Part shown: one piece after another, positions 1-9,248 of the stretch
How positions within the stretch are numbered: position 1 is the stretch's first letter
How the letters are laid out: each line of letters begins with the position of its first letter
Source of the DNA: Bathymodiolus japonicus methanotrophic gill symbiont
GTDB lineage: Bacteria; Pseudomonadota; Gammaproteobacteria; Methylococcales; Methylomonadaceae
NCBI RefSeq assembly: GCF_019721995.1
Contig: NZ_BLYC01000015.1
Coordinates: forward strand, 31,413-95,412
Reading direction: 5' to 3'
DNA: 64,000 nucleotides
Position numbers and translations under genes: made by a program
Notes under the pieces: generated by a model
Seen by the model: the letters and a program-made list of their open reading frames with translations, nothing else
Told to the model about the DNA's origin: nothing
Database searches by the model: none

Positions 1-1
1 G

Positions 2-148
2 TTTACGCATAATAACCTTGAGCACCCCGCTGTATTGCTGTTATTTGCATTTATTATTGGTACGCGGCTGGTTGCTTCAAAGCCCTCAACACAACGACAA
101 GTCGATATGCAAAGTTCAGATAATCAATTACCTACAGCTACAATATGA
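2..148 (+). CDS. C-terminal end of a membrane protein, possibly O-antigen polymerase/ligase
   Basis: An open frame enters from the window edge and stops at a TGA overlapping the next gene's ATG (ATGA), which suggests translational coupling. The visible 48 residues contain one hydrophobic stretch (AVLLLFAFIIGTRL) and then a polar tail. A protein ending in a membrane helix directly before two glycosyltransferases would fit a Wzy/O-antigen-ligase-like protein. That identity is inferred from context only; no diagnostic motif is visible. Confidence 0.45.
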   Translation, partial: FTHNNLEHPAVLLLFAFIIGTRLVASKPSTQRQVDMQSSDNQLPTATI

Positions 149-1272
149 AAGTACTGCATATTATTACTGGCCTAACCACTGGTGGCGCAGAACGTGCGCT
201 ATACAATTTATTGCAGGGCGGCTTAAGCACAAAATTTGATAGCCATGTAATCTCAATGACTGATGCAGGTACTTTCGGGCCTCTGATTAAAGCATTAGGT
301 GTGCTCGTCACAACACTGGAAATGCCTGCAGGGCGGCCTACATTGGCAGGCTTATTAAAACTACGAAATATCGTAAAAACATTACAACCAGATGTCATTC
401 AAGGCTGGATGTATCACGGTAATCTGGCGGCAACTCAAGCATGCTCCATGCTTTCGGAAAGAGCCGCCCTAGTCTGGAATATCCGTCAGACTTTATATCA
501 GATTGGCAATGAAAAGTTTTTGACCCGGCAAGTTATCAGAGCAAACCGGTTTTTTTCTAAAGCCCCGGATGCATTGCTATACAATAGTCAACTTTCACGA
601 CAGCAGCATGAGGCTTTTGGCTTTGCGAGTAAGAATGGGCAGGTGATTGCTAATGGAATTGATCTGCAGCGGTTTCGTTTTTCTCAGGATGCACGACAGA
701 GCATACGCTCCGAGTTAACTATTCCTGTAGAAGCTTTGGTAGTCGGACATGTAGCCCGGTTACACCCGATGAAGGATCATGCTAATTTTTTACAGGCAGC
801 AGAGATAATTGCCTTGCAACACGCTAATGTTCATTTTGTACTAAGTGGTCGGGGTGTTTGCATGGAAAACGCCAGCCTTAGACAGCAAATTCCTGGGACA
901 TTACAAGATAGGTTTCACCTGCTAGGCGAGCGTAGTGATGTGGCCGATTTAATGAGCGCCATCGATGTTCTTTGTCTTTGTAGCGCCTGGGGGGAAGGCT
1001 TTCCGAATGTTTTAGGTGAAGCGATGGCGGTTGCCGTGCCTTGTATTGCAACCGATGTAGGGGATAGTGGATTGCTTATTGGCGACTATGGTGCCATCGT
1101 ACCTCCTAGAGATAAAACAGCGCTTGCGGCTGGGATTGAATCACTGCTTACTTTGCCTCTTACTGAGCGGCGATTGCTAGGGGAGCAGGCGCGTAGACGA
1201 ATTGAAGATAATTTCACCCTGAGTGAAATTGTTGGGCAGTATGTTGATTTGTATCACAATTTAAAAATGTAA
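145..1272 (+). CDS. Glycosyltransferase family 4
   Basis: A 375-aa GT-B fold glycosyltransferase, probably adding a sugar from a nucleotide-sugar donor to a lipid-linked or surface glycan at the cytoplasmic membrane face. The N-terminus carries the GGAE loop (TGGAERAL, about residues 12-19) typical of GT4 acceptor domains. The C-terminal donor domain has the E-x7-E motif (EGFPNVLGE, about residues 284-292). The start overlaps the stop of the preceding membrane protein gene, so the two are likely co-transcribed. It is followed by an amidotransferase and a second GT4 enzyme, which places it in an O-antigen or exopolysaccharide cluster. Donor and acceptor cannot be told from sequence. Confidence 0.85.
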   Translation: MKVLHIITGLTTGGAERALYNLLQGGLSTKFDSHVISMTDAGTFGPLIKALGVLVTTLEMPAGRPTLAGLLKLRNIVKTLQPDVIQGWMYHGNLAATQACSMLSERAALVWNIRQTLYQIGNEKFLTRQVIRANRFFSKAPDALLYNSQLSRQQHEAFGFASKNGQVIANGIDLQRFRFSQDARQSIRSELTIPVEALVVGHVARLHPMKDHANFLQAAEIIALQHANVHFVLSGRGVCMENASLRQQIPGTLQDRFHLLGERSDVADLMSAIDVLCLCSAWGEGFPNVLGEAMAVAVPCIATDVGDSGLLIGDYGAIVPPRDKTALAAGIESLLTLPLTERRLLGEQARRRIEDNFTLSEIVGQYVDLYHNLKM

Positions 1273-1377
1273 AATTAATTAACCTTCTCTCGGTCAGGAT
1301 TGCATTGTTATAGTGGGCTGATTTTTATCGAGGGGATGAAGGTTGGAACTTTCTTATAGAAAAACCAGGAATAGATA

Positions 1378-3309
1378 ATGTGTGGCATAGTTGGTTATTG
1401 GGATAAGCGGGGGGCAGATGTCTCTATCGTTGAGCAGATGGCTTTGCGTATTCAACATAGAGGTCCTGATGGTGCTGGAACCTGGCTGAATACAGGGGGA
1501 GATTTAGCAATGGCGCATCGCCGCCTGGCCATTATTGACCTTTCGCCTGCAGGGCATCAGCCGATGAACTCTCCCTGTGGTCGTTATACACTGGTGTTTA
1601 ATGGTGAGATCTATAATCACCCTGAGTTACGAAAAGATTTAGAACGTGAAGGCGGGCATTTTGCCTGGAAGGGACACTCAGATACCGAGACTCTATTAGC
1701 AGCATTACGCCATTGGGGGCTAGAAAAAACACTGCAACGCATCAATGGTATGTTTGCCTTTGCCCTGTGGGATAGCACTGAGAGCAGCCTTTTTCTGGCG
1801 CGTGATCGTATGGGCGAAAAGCCACTTTATTATGGTAATAATAACGGCCGGTTTTTATTTGGCTCCGAATTAAAAGCATTTAATGCACACCCGCAATGGC
1901 AGCCCGAGATAGACCGCAATGCCTTAACATTATTTCTGCGTCATAGCAGTGTGCCGACACCCTGGAGCATTTACCAGGGAATTAATAAACTGCCACCGGC
2001 TCACTACGTAGTCATTCGTGATGCAGGTAATCAAGTTTCCGAACCTCAGTGTTACTGGAATTTGGCAGAGCTTGCAGAGCAAGGTATCGCGATGCAAGGC
2101 AAAACAGATGCCAAGGGTCTGGTTGATGAATTAGATACACTGCTACGGGATGCAGTTCATAGTCGTATGGCGGCCGATGTTCCTTTAGGGACTTTTTTAT
2201 CGGGAGGCTATGATTCAACCATAGTGGCTGCATTGATGCAGGCGCAGTCGTCACGCCCGGTAAAAACCTTTACCATTGGCTTTCATGAGCAAGGCTATAA
2301 CGAGGCTGTTCATGCTCAGGCGGTAGCAAAGCATCTGGGTACCGAGCATACCGAGCTGTATGTTACACCAGAGGAAGCCATGGCGGTTATTCCGCGACTA
2401 CCTACAATCTGGGATGAACCATTTGCCGATTCATCACAAATTCCTACCTTGCTGGTCAGTCAACTGGCGCGCAAACATGTCACAGTAAGTCTATCTGGTG
2501 ATGGAGGAGATGAGCTATTCTGTGGCTATAATCGTTATACTCAGGGTTATCAGATATGGCATAAGCTACAAATGCTACCTATACCCGTTCGCCAATTTAT
2601 CGGAACGATGATGCAGATTTTCCCTGCAGCTCCGCTGGAATATTTACTAGGTTTTCTACCCAAAAGCCTACAGATTCCACATTTAGCTGACCGTCTGCCT
2701 AAACTGACGGATGTCGTAAAAGAGGCTTCTGGCGAATCTTATTATCACCGCCTGGTATCTCACTGGAAAACGCCTGACCAGATTGTGCTGGGGGCGACTG
2801 AACCGAAAACACTGTTTAATCACCCTGAGCAAATGCCAAAACTAACGGACTTTCGTGAGCAGATGATGTATCTCGATAGCCTGACTTATTTGCCCGATGA
2901 TATTTTAACCAAGGTAGATAGAGCGAGTATGGCGGTTAGCCTAGAAGCCCGGGTTCCATTACTGGATCACCGTGTAGTAGAGTTTGCCTGGAAGGTACCT
3001 ATGCCACTTAAATACCGAGATGGTAAAGGGAAATTGCTGCTGCGCGAAGTATTATACCGTTATGTGCCGCGTGAGCTGATGGAACGGCCAAAAATGGGCT
3101 TTGGTGTGCCCATCGAGCACTGGCTGCAAGGGCCTTTGCGCGACTGGGCAGACGCTTTTCTGGATGAAAAACGACTCAAAGAAGAAGGTTTCTTTGACCC
3201 CGCCCCAATCCGCAAGATGTGGCAAGAGCATGCTAGCGGAAAGCGTCGCTGGCATTATTATTTATGGGATATTTTGATGTTTCAGGCCTGGCTGGAAAAT
3301 CAGCGGTGA
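1378..3309 (+). CDS. asnB: Asparagine synthase (glutamine-hydrolysing) family amidotransferase
   Basis: A 643-aa class II glutamine amidotransferase. MCGIVGY at the start gives the catalytic Cys2 that hydrolyses glutamine. The C-terminal synthetase domain has the ATP-pyrophosphatase loop SGGYDST (about residues 275-281; SGGVDS is usual, so Tyr replaces Val). An AGGA ribosome-binding site lies about 8 bases before the ATG. In free-living bacteria AsnB makes asparagine, but copies inside polysaccharide clusters (WbpS-like or exosortase-associated) may amidate a sugar acid. The position between two glycosyltransferases favours the second role; the sequence alone does not decide it. Confidence 0.85.
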   Translation: MCGIVGYWDKRGADVSIVEQMALRIQHRGPDGAGTWLNTGGDLAMAHRRLAIIDLSPAGHQPMNSPCGRYTLVFNGEIYNHPELRKDLEREGGHFAWKGHSDTETLLAALRHWGLEKTLQRINGMFAFALWDSTESSLFLARDRMGEKPLYYGNNNGRFLFGSELKAFNAHPQWQPEIDRNALTLFLRHSSVPTPWSIYQGINKLPPAHYVVIRDAGNQVSEPQCYWNLAELAEQGIAMQGKTDAKGLVDELDTLLRDAVHSRMAADVPLGTFLSGGYDSTIVAALMQAQSSRPVKTFTIGFHEQGYNEAVHAQAVAKHLGTEHTELYVTPEEAMAVIPRLPTIWDEPFADSSQIPTLLVSQLARKHVTVSLSGDGGDELFCGYNRYTQGYQIWHKLQMLPIPVRQFIGTMMQIFPAAPLEYLLGFLPKSLQIPHLADRLPKLTDVVKEASGESYYHRLVSHWKTPDQIVLGATEPKTLFNHPEQMPKLTDFREQMMYLDSLTYLPDDILTKVDRASMAVSLEARVPLLDHRVVEFAWKVPMPLKYRDGKGKLLLREVLYRYVPRELMERPKMGFGVPIEHWLQGPLRDWADAFLDEKRLKEEGFFDPAPIRKMWQEHASGKRRWHYYLWDILMFQAWLENQR

Positions 3310-3334
3310 CAGATTAAATTGACTGCAGCAAACA

Positions 3335-4453
3335 ATGACAAAGAAAACAATTGCAATTGTCCTCAATGCATCCTGGAATTTATTTAACTTCAGACTGAAC
3401 CTGATTCGCAGTATCGAAAAGGCAGGCTATAAAGTCGTGTTAATTGCCCCTTATGATCAATATAGTGATATTTTAAAAAAAGAATTTACATATCATGATA
3501 TTTATATTAGTAATCAAGGTACAAATCCTAAAGAAGATATAAAAACCTTTATCCAGTTTTATCGACTTTATAAACACATAAAGCCAGATATTGTTTTACA
3601 TTACACCATCAAGCCCAATATTTATGGGACGCTAGCGAGTTATTTTTTGGGTATTCAATGCATTAACAATATTGCTGGTTTAGGTACACTTTTTATCAAG
3701 CACAACTTTGTGACAAGCATTGCAAAAGGGCTATATAAATACTCTCAATCTAAAGCCGACAAAATATTTTTTCAAAATGCTGATGATTTTAAGCTTTTTA
3801 CGGATAAAGGATTAGTAGAAAAGTCAAAGTGTGATATTTTGCCCGGGAGTGGCGTGGATTTAGAAAAGTTTAAGCCAGTTACGACTATAAAAAATGATAA
3901 AGTGTTTCGCTTTTTACTTATTTCAAGAATGCTTTGGGACAAGGGGGTAAAAGAATATGTTGAAGCGGCAAAAATTATAAAAGAAAAATATCCGCATGTT
4001 GAATTTCAATTACTGGGTTTTCTAGATGTAGAAAATAAAGCCGCAATTTCTAAACAGCAAATGGACAATTGGGTGGATGATGATGATGTACAATACTTAG
4101 GGGTAAGTGATCATGTTCAACAGGAAATTGCGCAAGCTGATTGTATAGTTTTACCTTCTTTTTACCGGGAAGGTACGCCAAGAACCTTGCTTGAAAGTGC
4201 GAGCATGGCAAAGCCCATAGTGACTACAGATAATGTGGGTTGCAGAGATGTGGTCGATGATGGCATCAATGGTTTTTTGTGTAAAACGAGAGATACTGGA
4301 GATCTGGTACAAAAACTGGGAATGATGCTGAACCTTAGTGTAGAGGAAAGAGTTCAAATGGGAAATAAGGGTAGAGAAAAAATGCAAAGACAATTTGATG
4401 AGCAATTTGTTATCAATAAATATTTAGATGCAATCAATAAACTGTGTGCTTAA
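3335..4453 (+). CDS. Glycosyltransferase family 4 (AT-rich)
   Basis: A 372-aa GT-B glycosyltransferase. The N-terminal acceptor domain begins IAIVLNASWNLFNFRL, as in GT4 enzymes that add a second sugar to undecaprenyl-diphosphate-linked sugars. The C-terminal domain has EGTPRTLLE, the E-x7-E donor site, followed by GCRDVVDDGINGFL. It starts 25 bases after asnB and probably belongs to the same transcript. It is visibly more AT-rich than asnB (many AAA, ATT and TTT codons), which hints at separate acquisition, common for glycan-cluster genes. Exact sugar specificity is unknown. Confidence 0.85.
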   Translation: MTKKTIAIVLNASWNLFNFRLNLIRSIEKAGYKVVLIAPYDQYSDILKKEFTYHDIYISNQGTNPKEDIKTFIQFYRLYKHIKPDIVLHYTIKPNIYGTLASYFLGIQCINNIAGLGTLFIKHNFVTSIAKGLYKYSQSKADKIFFQNADDFKLFTDKGLVEKSKCDILPGSGVDLEKFKPVTTIKNDKVFRFLLISRMLWDKGVKEYVEAAKIIKEKYPHVEFQLLGFLDVENKAAISKQQMDNWVDDDDVQYLGVSDHVQQEIAQADCIVLPSFYREGTPRTLLESASMAKPIVTTDNVGCRDVVDDGINGFLCKTRDTGDLVQKLGMMLNLSVEERVQMGNKGREKMQRQFDEQFVINKYLDAINKLCA

Positions 4454-4525
4454 ATCAAACGTTAATATTTATTAGTGTAGCGAAAAAACGTAACCCGTCA
4501 ACACATTGATTTATGGGAAAATTCT

Positions 4526-4562
4526 GGGTTAGCTTATCGCGCTTTGCTTGATAAGCTAACCC
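4526..4562. repeat. Strong intergenic hairpin
   Basis: A perfect 13-bp stem (GGGTTAGCTTATC and its complement) with an 11-base loop lies 73 bases after the glycosyltransferase stop. No T-run follows, so it is not a standard intrinsic terminator. It may be part of a dispersed palindromic repeat. The rest of 4454-4785 holds no gene I can see. Confidence 0.6.
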
Positions 4563-4785
4563 TGCCTACAAATGCAAGCTATTGTTTGTTAATATTTAAT
4601 ACTTAAGTAAGCAGTATTGGAAACGGGGGCTTTAGCTCCGTTAACTCCGTACTCTGAATTAAATGCTCCGTATCCGTGAACGTGCGAAGTACATACACAG
4701 TCCTGGTGACAAAGAGAAACATGAGAAATAGTGCTGAGCATTTATTTCCGCTTTAATAGTTAAATAAATTTATGGTTATAATTTG

Positions 4786-5059
4786 ATGAATATTCTGGGA
4801 ATTTCAGCTGCACTATCATGATAGTGCAGCTGCCTTTTTAAAAGACGGGGAGATCATTGCCGCAGCGCAGGCAATTGCTTATTGTCTGCAAGAAGCTGGC
4901 ATCAATCTGGATGATGTAGATTATGTGGTGTTTTATGATAAGCCGTTACTCAAATTTGAACGTTTATTAGAAACATATCTTGCCTATGCGCCTCGCGGCT
5001 TACGTTCTTTTCTTGTGGCAATGCCTGTCTGGTTAAAAGAAAAGCTATATTTGAACTGA
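4786..5059 (+). pseudogene. Carbamoyltransferase (NodU/CmcH family) N-terminal remnant
   Basis: MNILGISA in one frame continues as YHDSAAAFLKDGEIIAAAQ in another, so there is a frameshift near 4810. After AAAQ the conserved EERF...H segment usually present is missing and the text resumes at AIAYCLQEAG, an apparent in-frame deletion of about 17 codons. YVVFYDKPLLKFERLLETY follows, then the M203 element takes over and the frame stops inside it. Family members (about 600 aa) carbamoylate sugars or other small molecules using carbamoyl phosphate, consistent with the glycan genes upstream. Only about 90 codons survive. The rest is not in this window. Confidence 0.8.
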
Positions 5060-5109
5060 AGTTTCCCAATAATTATTTATGGTAAAATTGAAAATATGCT
5101 ACAACTATA

Positions 5110-6533
5110 GTTTCTCAGATAAATAATTTCCAAATTTGGAGCGCTTAAACTTAGGCGGTAACAACGAAATCTTCCCGCAATTTTTGCATAACACAAATCA
5201 CTTTACTGGCATCATGCATATAAGTGTTAAAAGTTTGCACAACTGAATCATGAAGATCTTCAAAAGTTTTAAAATACTTCATATGAGTCGAATCGCGTTT
5301 CGTATTTTTCCATAATTTCTCAATCGGATTAAAATCCGGCGAGAACGCAGGGAGACGTTCTACTGTCAAACGATCTACATTAGCTAACTTAAATTCCTTA
5401 ATAACACCGCTTCCATGATACGGGGCACCATCTTCAATTAGAATAATCTTGCCTTTATAATAAGCCAGCAATTGTGTTAAAAACTCAACATAGCTTTCAC
5501 CATTAAAACGCCCAGATGTTTCAGCGTGTTGTAATATCATTGGCTTATAACTCTCGATTAAGACGTTGTCGGCAATAGAATATATCGCTTCCATAAAAAG
5601 CTTCTGTGTTGGATATTTCTCATTTTTTAAGCTTTTAAGAATAGCTAAAAATTCTTGAGGCAGCCCAGCTTCTTTTAAAAGTCTAAGTGACTTTGGTTTT
5701 ATCTCATAAGCCAATGATTCTCGGTATTGAAAACTCCCTCCTTCGAGTTCGATCGTACCAAACATTTTCAACCCTTTTCGAATCCCTGATGTTTTCACTG
5801 TGGGTTGCTCTCCTATTGGAGCCCAGGTTCGTGCCAATGAACCCCACATAGCAAATGACACCTCATCACCGAATAAAACGACACTCTTTTCTTCTACCGC
5901 CTTTTCCATAATGGCAGGCAATGTTTCTTCCAGCCACGTTTTTCTTTCAAGCTCGTACTTTTCTTCTTCTTGGCGATCAGTCACAAAACGAGCTTTTTGA
6001 TAACTGAAGCCCAGTTTTTTCATTAGGCTTGATAAGTAGTTCAAGTTATAACGAACTTCAAATTTTAACCAAATAAGCTCGGCAATCATCGCAGTATTCC
6101 ATATTCCACAATGAAATCCATTGTCTTCTGGGCCTTTCTTTATCAACTCAACCAATTTATTTTTCTGGTCTTTAGTTAACTTTGACTTCCGACCACGTCC
6201 TTGATAGTGTTGCCCTATTAACCAACCGACACCTTTATGCATGAATGTTTTCAGCCAATTTATAATGGTTTTTTCACAGACTCCCATTAGGCGTGCTATT
6301 TCTTTGATTCCCATGCATTCACTGAACCAGAGTAGAGCTTGAGTTAATCGACATAAACAAATATTACTTAGCTTGAGAGCTGTCGCCATATTTTTTTTTA
6401 GTCGGTCTACAATTGACTTTGAAAAAGTGAGGGATACCCTTTTTGACTGTTTCCGTTAGTGTTGGGACGAAAATTATAAGCCAGTTTCCCCTCTGTCGTT
6501 TTTGTTTGTTCGTAAATTAATTTTCTGAAAGTC
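5110..6533 (-). mobile_element. IS630-family element, copy 1
   Basis: The element is bounded by imperfect inverted repeats (GTTTCTCAGATAAATAATTT at the left; complement-like GACTTTCAGAAAATTAATTT at the right) and flanked by TA, the usual IS630 target. It is inserted in the central TATA of M203. Its single ORF is intact. Confidence 0.85.
5151..6389 (-). CDS. IS630-family transposase
   Basis: 412 aa, full length for the family. The N-terminal part is a helix-turn-helix region (GIKEIARLMGVCEKTIINWLKTF). The DDE catalytic core follows: FGDEVSF around residue 170, IEDGAPYHGSG around 315, and FSPDFNPIEKLW around 350 supplying the glutamate. No frameshift is visible, unlike the second copy at the window's right end, so this is the best candidate in the window for an active IS630 source. 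Confidence 0.9.
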   Translation of the reverse strand: MATALKLSNICLCRLTQALLWFSECMGIKEIARLMGVCEKTIINWLKTFMHKGVGWLIGQHYQGRGRKSKLTKDQKNKLVELIKKGPEDNGFHCGIWNTAMIAELIWLKFEVRYNLNYLSSLMKKLGFSYQKARFVTDRQEEEKYELERKTWLEETLPAIMEKAVEEKSVVLFGDEVSFAMWGSLARTWAPIGEQPTVKTSGIRKGLKMFGTIELEGGSFQYRESLAYEIKPKSLRLLKEAGLPQEFLAILKSLKNEKYPTQKLFMEAIYSIADNVLIESYKPMILQHAETSGRFNGESYVEFLTQLLAYYKGKIILIEDGAPYHGSGVIKEFKLANVDRLTVERLPAFSPDFNPIEKLWKNTKRDSTHMKYFKTFEDLHDSVVQTFNTYMHDASKVICVMQKLREDFVVTA

Positions 6534-6710
6534 TATATATGAAAAAAAATAGTCTTTTCATTCGTTTCAAATGCTATTGCCTAAGGGGAATTAAGTAGGG
6601 GTTTGCTATAAACATGGCAAAACCACCTAAAATAAACCTCGATACACCAGCATTGTGTATTTCAGCTACTCAATAATTGGGAAACTTCAGTTTTATAAGG
6701 AGAGTAGGCC

Positions 6711-7146
6711 ATGCAAATCACCGCAGAACTCGACAATCAACGTGTAAAAAGATTACACAGCTTAGAAAAATCATTTAAAAAAAGCACCTCTGAGCTTATA
6801 GCCCTCGCAATTGATGAAATTTATAACCAAAGTAAGTCACAAACCGAAGGTGAAAAAGTTTTAGATATTGTAACTACTCAGCGTATTTTTTAACTTTAAA
6901 ATCAAATGGATATATTTTAATTTAACCTGACTTTAGTCATTTTCACCTTTAAAAAGGGGTGAAAATTGGGCTAAAATTCAGAGAGATACATTAATTATTA
7001 TTTTAAATCAATCTGTTATGAGTTTAAATTACGCTGAGTAGTTACTAGATATTTTACAAAAAACAGGATTTTTAGGCAGTATGCCAGATGTGAGTGACTT
7101 ATCAGAAAACTATAAAGACCATTTAGACTGGAGCGATAAAGTATGA
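6711..7146 (+). pseudogene. Antitoxin of a PIN-type toxin-antitoxin pair, broken by an IS66-type MITE
   Basis: An AAGGAG ribosome-binding site precedes the ATG. The protein begins MQITAELDNQRVKRLHSLEK, a short DNA-binding-type antitoxin. The 176-bp MITE at 6870-7045 ends it prematurely. Removing the MITE and one 8-bp duplication (TAGATATT) restores the frame through VLDILQKTGFLGSMPDVSDLSENYKDH to a stop overlapping the toxin ATG (ATGA), giving about 85 aa. This is the classic coupled antitoxin-toxin arrangement. The family within type II antitoxins is not clear. Confidence 0.8.
6870..7045. repeat. IS66-type MITE, copy 1 (176 bp)
   Basis: Terminal inverted repeats GTAACTACTCAGCGTA match those of the IS66 element at 13736-15733. 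An exact 8-bp target duplication TAGATATT flanks it, the length expected for IS66 transposition. It has no coding capacity. A second 176-bp copy lies at 58629-58804. Confidence 0.92.
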
Positions 7147-7862
7147 TCATCACCGATAGCGGTTTTTGGGTGGCTTTAGTTAATCCTGATGATAAGCACC
7201 ATCAAATCGCTATCAATACTTTGGCAACAATCAATGAGCCGCTTATCACAACGTATCCCGTGATGACTGAAGTCGGGGAGTCGCTATTTTTGCGAAAGCT
7301 TGTTTTGGGCATCCCAGCCCAAGCAAGCAGCAAAAACTTAACGCGACCACTTATGCCTCCGGCGGCCCCGATTCGTCCTCGTCACCTTGTCCCGACCCAA
7401 CAAGGGGTCGGAACATAGGCTCCAAATGACTTGACGCCGTGTCGGATGGCCTTTTATTTTGTCTCCACCTTCGCTAACGCTCAGACTCCGACAAAACAAC
7501 GGCCCTACGGCTATCGCGGACTAAAAATCTTCACTTCGCTAAAGCTCCGTTTCCAGGATTTTCAGCGTATGCCATTTGTTGCTTAAACGTCGAGGAACAC
7601 ATTCGATATGCTGGCGTTTATGGATAGCTACCAGCAGAATGCATTCAGTGTTTTTCAAATTGAAACCTTGTTGGCGGATAAACAAAGAATAGTTGCATTA
7701 ATGAGGCAATACGCTGATCTGCCAATGGACTTAGCCGATGCTTCTTTAGTTTTATTGGCGGAACATTTAGGACATGGCCGGATTTTAAGCACAGATCAAC
7801 GCGACTTTCATACCTATCGTTGTAAAAACACCAAGCCTTTCTCTAATTTATTATATTCATAA
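7143..7862 (+). pseudogene. PIN-domain toxin (VapC-like), broken by an R295 element
   Basis: The frame opens MIITDSGFWVALVNPDDKHH, with the PIN domain's first aspartate at residue 5, and reaches PVMTE (the conserved glutamate) before R295 interrupts at 7273. It resumes after 7567 and ends with MDLADASLVLLAEHL and STDQRDF, supplying the later acidic residues. PIN toxins are RNases that cleave tRNA or mRNA. Even with R295 removed, one base appears to be missing between the two parts (near 7600), so the toxin carries a frameshift as well. Confidence 0.8.
7273..7567 (+). repeat. R295 element, copy 1
   Basis: 295 bp, starting TCGGGGAGTCGC and ending GATTTTCAGCG. The left end has a small TCGC/GCGA hairpin and a longer GCTTG...CAAGC hairpin. 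The right end folds as CTAAAAATC/GATTTTCAG. No terminal inverted repeats and no target duplication. Confidence 0.85.
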
Positions 7863-7889
7863 ACTCATTTAAGCCAGATAAACCAAGCT

Positions 7890-8035
7890 ATGTCAGCACT
7901 CTTGATTAAAGCACTTATTCCTCTTTTACCCCGCTTTGCCGAAGAAGAAGGTGATTTTTACACTGTTAAGCGTGCCGATTTGATTAATTTACTTTGTTTG
8001 CAGGCTGGTACTGAATTATCCGTTGCTGAAAATAC
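7890..8035 (+). pseudogene. Unrecognised gene, 5' end only, cut by IS4-B
   Basis: An ATG 27 bases after the toxin stop opens a frame reading MSALLIKALIPLLPRFAEEE and about 30 more residues, until the IS4-B end CATCAGTG at 8036. The amphipathic leucine-rich start does not identify a family. The remainder is not found elsewhere in the window. No function can be assigned. Confidence 0.5.
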
Positions 8036-8671
8036 CATCAGTGCTCCCATTGAAAGAAGAAGTACCTAAACAAAGCAGCCTATAACCTACCTGAATGTAG
8101 CACCACTCGAATATTTCCATCTTTTTGATTTTAATCACTTATAACAGCAAATAGACACTCTGTAGGCACCGTAAAAAAACAACAAATAATTTCAAATAAA
8201 GCTTGCAATTGCCGAAGAATTTTTCTAAAAAATTCCGTTTTAATCACCTCATAAACGGATATCACCCATGCTTAAAGACCTACCACTCTCTGAACATATT
8301 CACCAACACTGCAATGAAAGTATGGAACGTGCCCTGTTAGCAGAGCGTCATCCTTTGTGGTCTCGTTCATGCCCAGAGTTGAAGGATATCGACTTTATTC
8401 GCCTTGGGTTATTACGCTGTATCAGTGTAGTCGATAGTGGTCGCCATTTCCTCCAAACCAATGAACAGATTTATGGCCAGCTGCTTCCCCACTCAACGTA
8501 TTTTAAATCACTGAAGTCGCATAGACGAACAAGTATGCTTGAGGCATTTGAACAGCAGAGCTATCATCTTCACTCTGAAACACTGCTATCGCAATGCATT
8601 GATTATCTTAAAGCATTCCCGGAACTTGACGAATACACCATAGAAGCAGCGGATGGACATTTTATTGATCA
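8036..8671 (+). mobile_element. IS4-B copy 1, left part only
   Basis: This copy contains the left end (CATCAGTGCTCCC, one mismatch to consensus), the 230-bp leader and the first about 135 codons of the transposase. The match to intact copies ends within FIDHACHTEK, where IS3-like sequence begins. Confidence 0.85.
8268..8671 (+). pseudogene. IS4-B transposase, N-terminal fragment
   Basis: MLKDLPLSEHIHQHCNESME opens the IS4-type transposase seen in six places in this window. The complete protein, rebuilt from the 22822-24650 copy, is about 432 aa and carries the IS4 signature Y-x2-R-x3-E-x6-K (YFKRWTIEKTFNNTK). Here only the N-terminal third survives. Confidence 0.85.
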
Positions 8672-8743
8672 CCCCCCGTGTCAGGATAGTTTTCGCCTTA
8701 TTTGAAAAATAATAACTCAAACAAGGGGCGGAAAAATAAAACC

Positions 8744-9248
8744 ATGACAACTCAATACCCAAAAGAAAGAAAAGATGCCATCATTAACAAAATGCTTCCC
8801 CCCTTAAATATGAGCGTACCTGAATTAGCTAAGGCCGAAAATATTCCTTACGGAACGCTGTATACGTGGAAGCAAACTTATGTTGATAAGAAGTGCAAAA
8901 ACACTAAAAACACAAGCCATTCTCCTATACAGTGGACAGCCGAGAGAAAATTATCAGCCATTATAGAAACAAGTACCCTGAGCGAGCAAGAGTGTAATGA
9001 ATATTGTCGTACACATGGGCTTTATAAAGCTGAACTTGAGTCCTGGAAGACCCATTTTATTAAAGGATCAGAGCAAAACGTGACGCAAGAAAAAAACAGA
9101 TAAAAACGTATTAAAACAATTACGTAGTGAAAACAAAAAATTAAAGAAAGAGCTTAATCGCAAAGAGAAAGCACTTGCAGAAACAGCGGCCTTATTGGTG
9201 CTTAGAAAAAAGCTGGATGCGCTCTGGGAGGAAAACGAGGACGCTTAA
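8744..9248 (+). pseudogene. IS3-like OrfA, frameshifted
   Basis: MTTQYPKERKDAIINKMLPP begins a helix-turn-helix domain (VPELAKAENIPYGTLYTWK). The frame breaks at a run of seven A (about 9088-9094). With six A it would continue through a leucine-rich coiled segment (LRSENKKLKKELNRKEKALA) to ENEDA-stop. The shift needed is +1, so this is not the usual -1 programmed slippage of IS3 elements and looks like decay. Confidence 0.7.

Larger units (their letters stand above)
5056..6690 (+). repeat. M203 MITE copy 1, split by IS630
   Basis: Outer ends are CTGAAGTTTCCCAAT and its complement at 6690. Removing the IS630 copy leaves a sequence almost identical to the uninterrupted M203 at 30583-30786. Flanks (carbamoyltransferase left, toxin-antitoxin operon right) do not give matching target duplications, so recombination between M203 copies has probably joined unrelated flanks. 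Confidence 0.8.

Noticed and set aside
7277..7418. Frame reading SLFLRKLVLGIPAQASSKNL shared by several loci
   Set aside because: It is the translation of the R295 left half, spliced onto different upstream codons at each locus. No start codon within the element and no sign of protein-level conservation.
9080..9100. Programmed -1 frameshifting in IS3-like OrfA at A AAA AAC
   Set aside because: The -1 frame stops within six codons. The downstream coding frame is +1, so the site reads as a one-base insertion.
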